DNA of 7,091 nt, from positions 1 to 7,091 of the forward strand of contig JAJZEY010000364.1 in assembly GCA_021805585.1 (NCBI GenBank), read 5' to 3'. This DNA is from Planctomycetota bacterium. GTDB taxonomy: Bacteria > Planctomycetota > Phycisphaerae > WQYP01. Position numbers and translations under genes: made by a program. A model generated the notes under the pieces. It saw nothing but the letters and a program-made list of their open reading frames with translations, was not told the DNA's origin and ran no database searches. Positions 5,948 through 7,091 of this stretch are shown one piece after another (position 1 is the stretch's first letter; each line of letters begins with the position of its first letter).

Positions 5948-7091
5948 ATGGCCAACAAAACGCTTTTTCAGTCAATCATGGGGGAATTCGTTCGGCCGAC
6001 CGATGCGCAGAACAGCGAAGGCGCACCAGCTTATAAGTTTTCCCCCAAACAGATGCTGGCCCAATATGTCGCGACCGGCTGCATGAACGATACTTGTTAT
6101 GCCACGGGTCAGGACCAATTGGCAACCGTTCTGAAGCTATGCACAGAAGTTGATCCGGAATTTATTGCCCGCACGGCGTTGTTCTGCCGAAGCCGCGGCC
6201 ACATGAAAGATATGCCCGCACTTTTGTGTGCAATACTGTCGGTTCGCGGGCCGGCGCTTTTGGTTGAGATTTTTGATCGGGTGATTGATTCGCCAAAAAT
6301 GCTCCGCAATTTTGTGCAGATTATGCGTTCTGGAGCGGTTGGACGGAAATCTTTGGGAACGCTGCCCAAGCGGCTCGTTGAGACCTGGCTGGAAAGCCGC
6401 AGCGATGATTCTTTGTTTTGCGGTTCCGTCGGGCAGGACCCGTCTTTGGCGGATATTATCCGAATGGTTCACCCCCGACCGGAAACAGCATCCCGCAAAG
6501 CAATGTTCGGCTATCTGATTGGTCGTCCCTACATCGCAGCGGACCTTCCGCCAATTATTCAGTCCTACGAGGTGTTTAAAGCGGACCAGACGGCCCCGAT
6601 GCCGGAAGTTCCGTTCCAGATGCTCACCTCGCTGAAACTCTCCGATGCGCAATGGCGAGCCATTGCGGTGAGCGGTTCCTGGCAGATGACGCGCATGAAT
6701 CTGAATACCTTTGCCCGGCACAATGTGTTTTCCTGCGGTCAGACGACCGATGCCATTGCGCGGAAACTTCGTGCGCCCGAACTGATTACCAAAGCGCGGG
6801 TGCTGCCATACCAGCTTATGGCGGCTTATATGGGTATCGGCCCCGAGGTTCCGGCCATCGTGCGTGACGCCTTGCAGGATGCCATGGAAACCGCGATTGA
6901 AAACGTACCGGCCATCGACGGACACATTTACGTTTGTCCGGATATTTCACGGTCCATGCACTCGCCGATTACGGGCGTACGCGCCGGCGGAACAACGACC
7001 GTGCGGTGTGTGGACGCGGCGGCGTTAATTACCGCCGCCATCGTTCGTAAAAATCCGCGATCGGATGTTCTGGCTTTTGAAACCCGTGTTG
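5948..7091 (+). CDS. rsr: Rsr, Ro60-like RNA-binding protein (TROVE and vWA), 3' end outside window
   Basis: Rsr is the bacterial orthologue of the Ro60 autoantigen, a ring-shaped protein that binds Y RNAs and misfolded or damaged RNA, and in some bacteria docks exonucleases such as PNPase. The frame is open for 381 codons from the ATG to the window edge. The family is about 530 residues, so roughly 150 are missing. The TROVE domain runs about 25-320, with YATGQDQLATVL (51-62), RTALFCRSRGHMKDMPALL (75-93), FVQIMRSGAVGRKSLGTLPK (122-141), FGYLIGRPYI (187-196) and MTRMNLNTFARHNVF (247-261). The vWA domain begins near 325 with the metal-site motif DISRS (332-336) and continues TVRCVDAAALITAAIVRKNP (351-370). 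Arg335 stands where many relatives have Gly, and the three metal-site residues are kept. The gene has its own sigma-54 promoter and is divergent from rtcR. Y RNA or rtcB genes may follow beyond the window. Confidence 0.96.
   Translation, partial: MANKTLFQSIMGEFVRPTDAQNSEGAPAYKFSPKQMLAQYVATGCMNDTCYATGQDQLATVLKLCTEVDPEFIARTALFCRSRGHMKDMPALLCAILSVRGPALLVEIFDRVIDSPKMLRNFVQIMRSGAVGRKSLGTLPKRLVETWLESRSDDSLFCGSVGQDPSLADIIRMVHPRPETASRKAMFGYLIGRPYIAADLPPIIQSYEVFKADQTAPMPEVPFQMLTSLKLSDAQWRAIAVSGSWQMTRMNLNTFARHNVFSCGQTTDAIARKLRAPELITKARVLPYQLMAAYMGIGPEVPAIVRDALQDAMETAIENVPAIDGHIYVCPDISRSMHSPITGVRAGGTTTVRCVDAAALITAAIVRKNPRSDVLAFETRV

Noticed and set aside
5902..6036. Upstream ATG giving a 44-codon frame that overlaps the rsr start
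   Set aside because: It has no Shine-Dalgarno, is in a different frame from rsr, and shows no sign of coding. The strong AAGGAG serves the rsr ATG at 5948.
6137..6925. Minus-strand open frame of 262 residues
   Set aside because: It lies entirely opposite rsr, whose TROVE motifs are unmistakable. The frame is Arg/His/Asn-rich and is a shadow.

Overview
The window looks like a chromosomal segment from a member of the Planctomycetota, possibly of the Phycisphaerae type. The best clue is the 532-residue protein at 2241-3839. It has an N-terminal membrane anchor and a C-terminal module of the kind 'YRxxHGxFPxxLxxLVPxYLPxLPxxxFxxxPLxYR...GFLLYSxxPD', which I know mainly from planctomycete proteins. 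DNA is moderately GC-rich, except for a sharply AT-rich stretch at about 5679-5820. The taxonomic call is an inference.

Layout. (1) 2-1051, plus strand: the end of rfbA (rmlA) followed 3 bp later by complete rfbC (rmlC), two steps of dTDP-L-rhamnose synthesis. (2) 1100-1528, minus strand: a probable small three-helix membrane protein of unknown function, convergent with rfbC. (3) 1529-2240: about 700 bp with no convincing gene, but with small inverted repeats and a CCCGAT motif recurring every 48-49 bp. (4) 2241-3839, plus strand: the planctomycete-type anchored protein of unknown function. (5) 3840-4028: a convergent intergenic gap ending in a strong GC hairpin next to the rtcR stop codon. 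(6) 4029-5678, minus strand: rtcR, the CARF-domain sigma-54 activator of RNA-repair genes. (7) 5679-5947: the divergent control region. It holds AT-rich inverted and direct repeats, an IHF-like site, a near-perfect sigma-54 promoter at 5825-5840, a 5'-leader hairpin and a good Shine-Dalgarno sequence. (8) 5948 to the window end, plus strand: rsr, the bacterial Ro60 orthologue (TROVE plus vWA domains), cut off by the window edge.

The most interesting part is the rtcR / sigma-54 promoter / rsr unit. RtcR should sense RNA damage through its N-terminal CARF domain, bind the AT-rich region, loop to the -24/-12 promoter and switch on rsr and whatever follows it beyond base 7091. In enterobacteria those followers are Y RNAs and rtcB/rtcA. 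The window does not show whether they are present here. The rhamnose genes and the anchored protein have no evident functional link to this unit.
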